From contig NZ_SNYI01000001.1 in the NCBI RefSeq assembly GCF_004362865.1, forward strand, positions 124,001-188,000: a stretch of DNA of 64,000 nt. The letters are read 5' to 3'. The position numbers and the translations under genes were made by a program. The stretch comes from Zeaxanthinibacter enoshimensis (GTDB lineage: Bacteria; Bacteroidota; Bacteroidia; Flavobacteriales; Flavobacteriaceae). Positions 62,939-64,000 of this stretch are shown here, piece by piece. Positions within the stretch are counted from its first letter, which is position 1. The number at the start of each line of letters is the position of its first letter. A model generated the notes under the pieces. It did no database searches. It saw only the letters and a program-made list of their open reading frames with translations, and had not been told where the DNA came from.

Positions 62939-64000
62939 TGATAAATTGGATCACGGTATTCGTGATATGATCGATTTGTTCCCGGTCGAGCTCTGTGTGC
63001 ATTGGAAGTGAAATAACTTCTTTCACCAATTGGTTGGTTACCGGGAAATCTTCCTCTTTATAACGGGAGTCTGCATAAGCTTTTTGTAAATGCAGGGGAA
63101 TAGGGTAATATATACCAAAGGGAATTCCGGCCTGTCCTAAATGCGCTGCCAGGGCATCTCTCTTCCCGTTGGTTACCCTCAGGGTGTATTGGTGAAACAC
63201 GTGACAGTCACATGTATCACAGATACCCTCGCAATTATTTACTGTTTTTGGAGTGACCAGGTGTTCCTGTTCTTTAAATGCCCGGGAGTAAAGTCGGGCG
63301 GCTTGCCTCCTACTTTCACAATACTCATCAAGGTGAGGAAGTTTGGCCCTGAGCACAGCGGCCTGGATAGTATCCAAACGCGAATTCACTCCGACCACAT
63401 CGTGGTGGTAACGTTCGTACATACCGTGGTTCACTATACCCCTGATGGTATGTGCCAGGGCATCATCATCTGTAAAGATGGCGCCTCCATCCCCGTAACA
63501 CCCTAAATTCTTAGAAGGAAAAAATGAAGTTGTACCTACATGACCCATCGTACCCGCTTTCTTCTTACTGCCATCACGGAAAGTGTGGTTGGCCCCTATG
63601 GCCTGGGCATTATCCTCGATTACGTAAAGGTTGTGTTTTTTAGCTATAGCCAGGATCTCGTCCATATCCGCACATTGCCCGAATAGATGAACAGGTACGA
63701 TAGCCTTGGTTTTCGGGGTGATTGCAGCTTCTATGGCCTTTGGATCAATATTAAAAGTTTCCGGGTCCACATCTACCAGCACCGGGGTTAATTGCAACAG
63801 TGCGATAACTTCTACAGTTGCGGCAAATGTAAAATCTGCTGTGATCACCTCGTCACCAGGCTTTAAGTCCAACCCCATCATAGCGATCTGCAGAGCATCT
63901 GTTCCATTAGCACAAGGGATCACGTGTTTCACCCCCAGGTAAGATTCCAGGTCGGCCTGGAATTCATGAACATCCGGCCCGTTAATAAATGCCGCGCTTT
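62931..64000 (-). CDS. DegT/DnrJ/EryC1/StrS sugar aminotransferase (5' end cut by the window)
   Basis: Partial: the frame is open to the window edge and the N-terminus is missing. The visible start of the frame reads SAAFINGPDVHEFQADLESY, the typical 5' region of this family, so it is truncated by the window, not internally started at residue MKHVIPC. PLP lysine is in TTSFFPSKNLGCYGDGGA. An unusual cysteine cluster C-E-G-I-C-D-T-C-D-C is near the C-terminal third. With galE it suggests a nucleotide-sugar locus continuing beyond the window. Confidence 0.9.
   Translation of the reverse strand, partial: SAAFINGPDVHEFQADLESYLGVKHVIPCANGTDALQIAMMGLDLKPGDEVITADFTFAATVEVIALLQLTPVLVDVDPETFNIDPKAIEAAITPKTKAIVPVHLFGQCADMDEILAIAKKHNLYVIEDNAQAIGANHTFRDGSKKKAGTMGHVGTTSFFPSKNLGCYGDGGAIFTDDDALAHTIRGIVNHGMYERYHHDVVGVNSRLDTIQAAVLRAKLPHLDEYCESRRQAARLYSRAFKEQEHLVTPKTVNNCEGICDTCDCHVFHQYTLRVTNGKRDALAAHLGQAGIPFGIYYPIPLHLQKAYADSRYKEEDFPVTNQLVKEVISLPMHTELDREQIDHITNTVIQFINE

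Overview
This window is a chromosomal segment of a member of the Bacteroidota, almost certainly family Flavobacteriaceae. The evidence is a complete alternative complex III (ACIII) operon fused to a cytochrome c oxidase operon, DUF2723, DUF5916, DUF2807 and DUF6503 family proteins, extended S2 and NusA/IF-2 forms typical of the group, and repeated use of the Bacteroidota sigma-factor promoter (TTTG, about 19 nt, TAnnTTTG) with few Shine-Dalgarno sites. Base composition is balanced and uniform. I see no phage, transposon, CRISPR array or integrated element; this is mostly core genome.

Layout. 1-2.9 kb: a PLP-dependent threonine-synthase-like enzyme and two exported small-family proteins. 3.0-14.75 kb (minus strand): one operon, actA-B-C-D-E-F then coxB-coxA, encoding the route quinol to ACIII to cytochrome c oxidase to O2. 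15.0-20.5 kb: a SPOR protein, then rimP-nusA-infB preceded on the same strand by tRNA-Gln with its own promoter and terminator. 20.6-30.4 kb: a large DUF2723 membrane protein, a cysteine-less thioredoxin-fold protein, a membrane metallophosphoesterase, CutC, a glycosylasparaginase-type enzyme and DNA polymerase I. 30.4-33.0 kb: a DUF5916 outer-membrane protein.

33.2-40.7 kb is a translation block: rplM-rpsI, then a strongly structured untranslated leader of about 170 nt, rpsB-tsf, an inserted minus-strand group (XRE regulator, membrane protein, M61 peptidase), and pyrH and frr. 40.7-48.7 kb: a sulfite-dehydrogenase-like pair (molybdopterin enzyme plus monohaem cytochrome c), an MMPL/RND transporter, asnS, rpoN and a PAP2-like membrane protein. 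48.6-51.8 kb: a beta-barrel protein and an ExbB / small membrane protein / ExbD / ExbD energiser cluster. 51.9-55.9 kb: tRNA-Ser, type I asparaginase, TatD, a retropepsin-like protein and a MauG-type dihaem peroxidase. 55.9-64 kb: sucB-sucA (2-oxoglutarate dehydrogenase), then a run containing a small hypothetical protein, an exported amidohydrolase, galE and a sugar aminotransferase cut off by the window end.

The least explained signals are RNA and domain level rather than a gene cluster. They are: (1) a three-hairpin leader just before rpsB; (2) a hairpin plus T-rich stretch in the rimP-nusA-infB leader that looks like an attenuator; (3) the same helix-hairpin-helix C-terminal module attached to two unrelated proteins, ACIII subunit ActC and ribosomal protein S2; (4) a symmetric element and a tandem repeat in the actA/SPOR intergenic region. 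I found no convincing new multi-gene defence, mobile or biosynthetic system.
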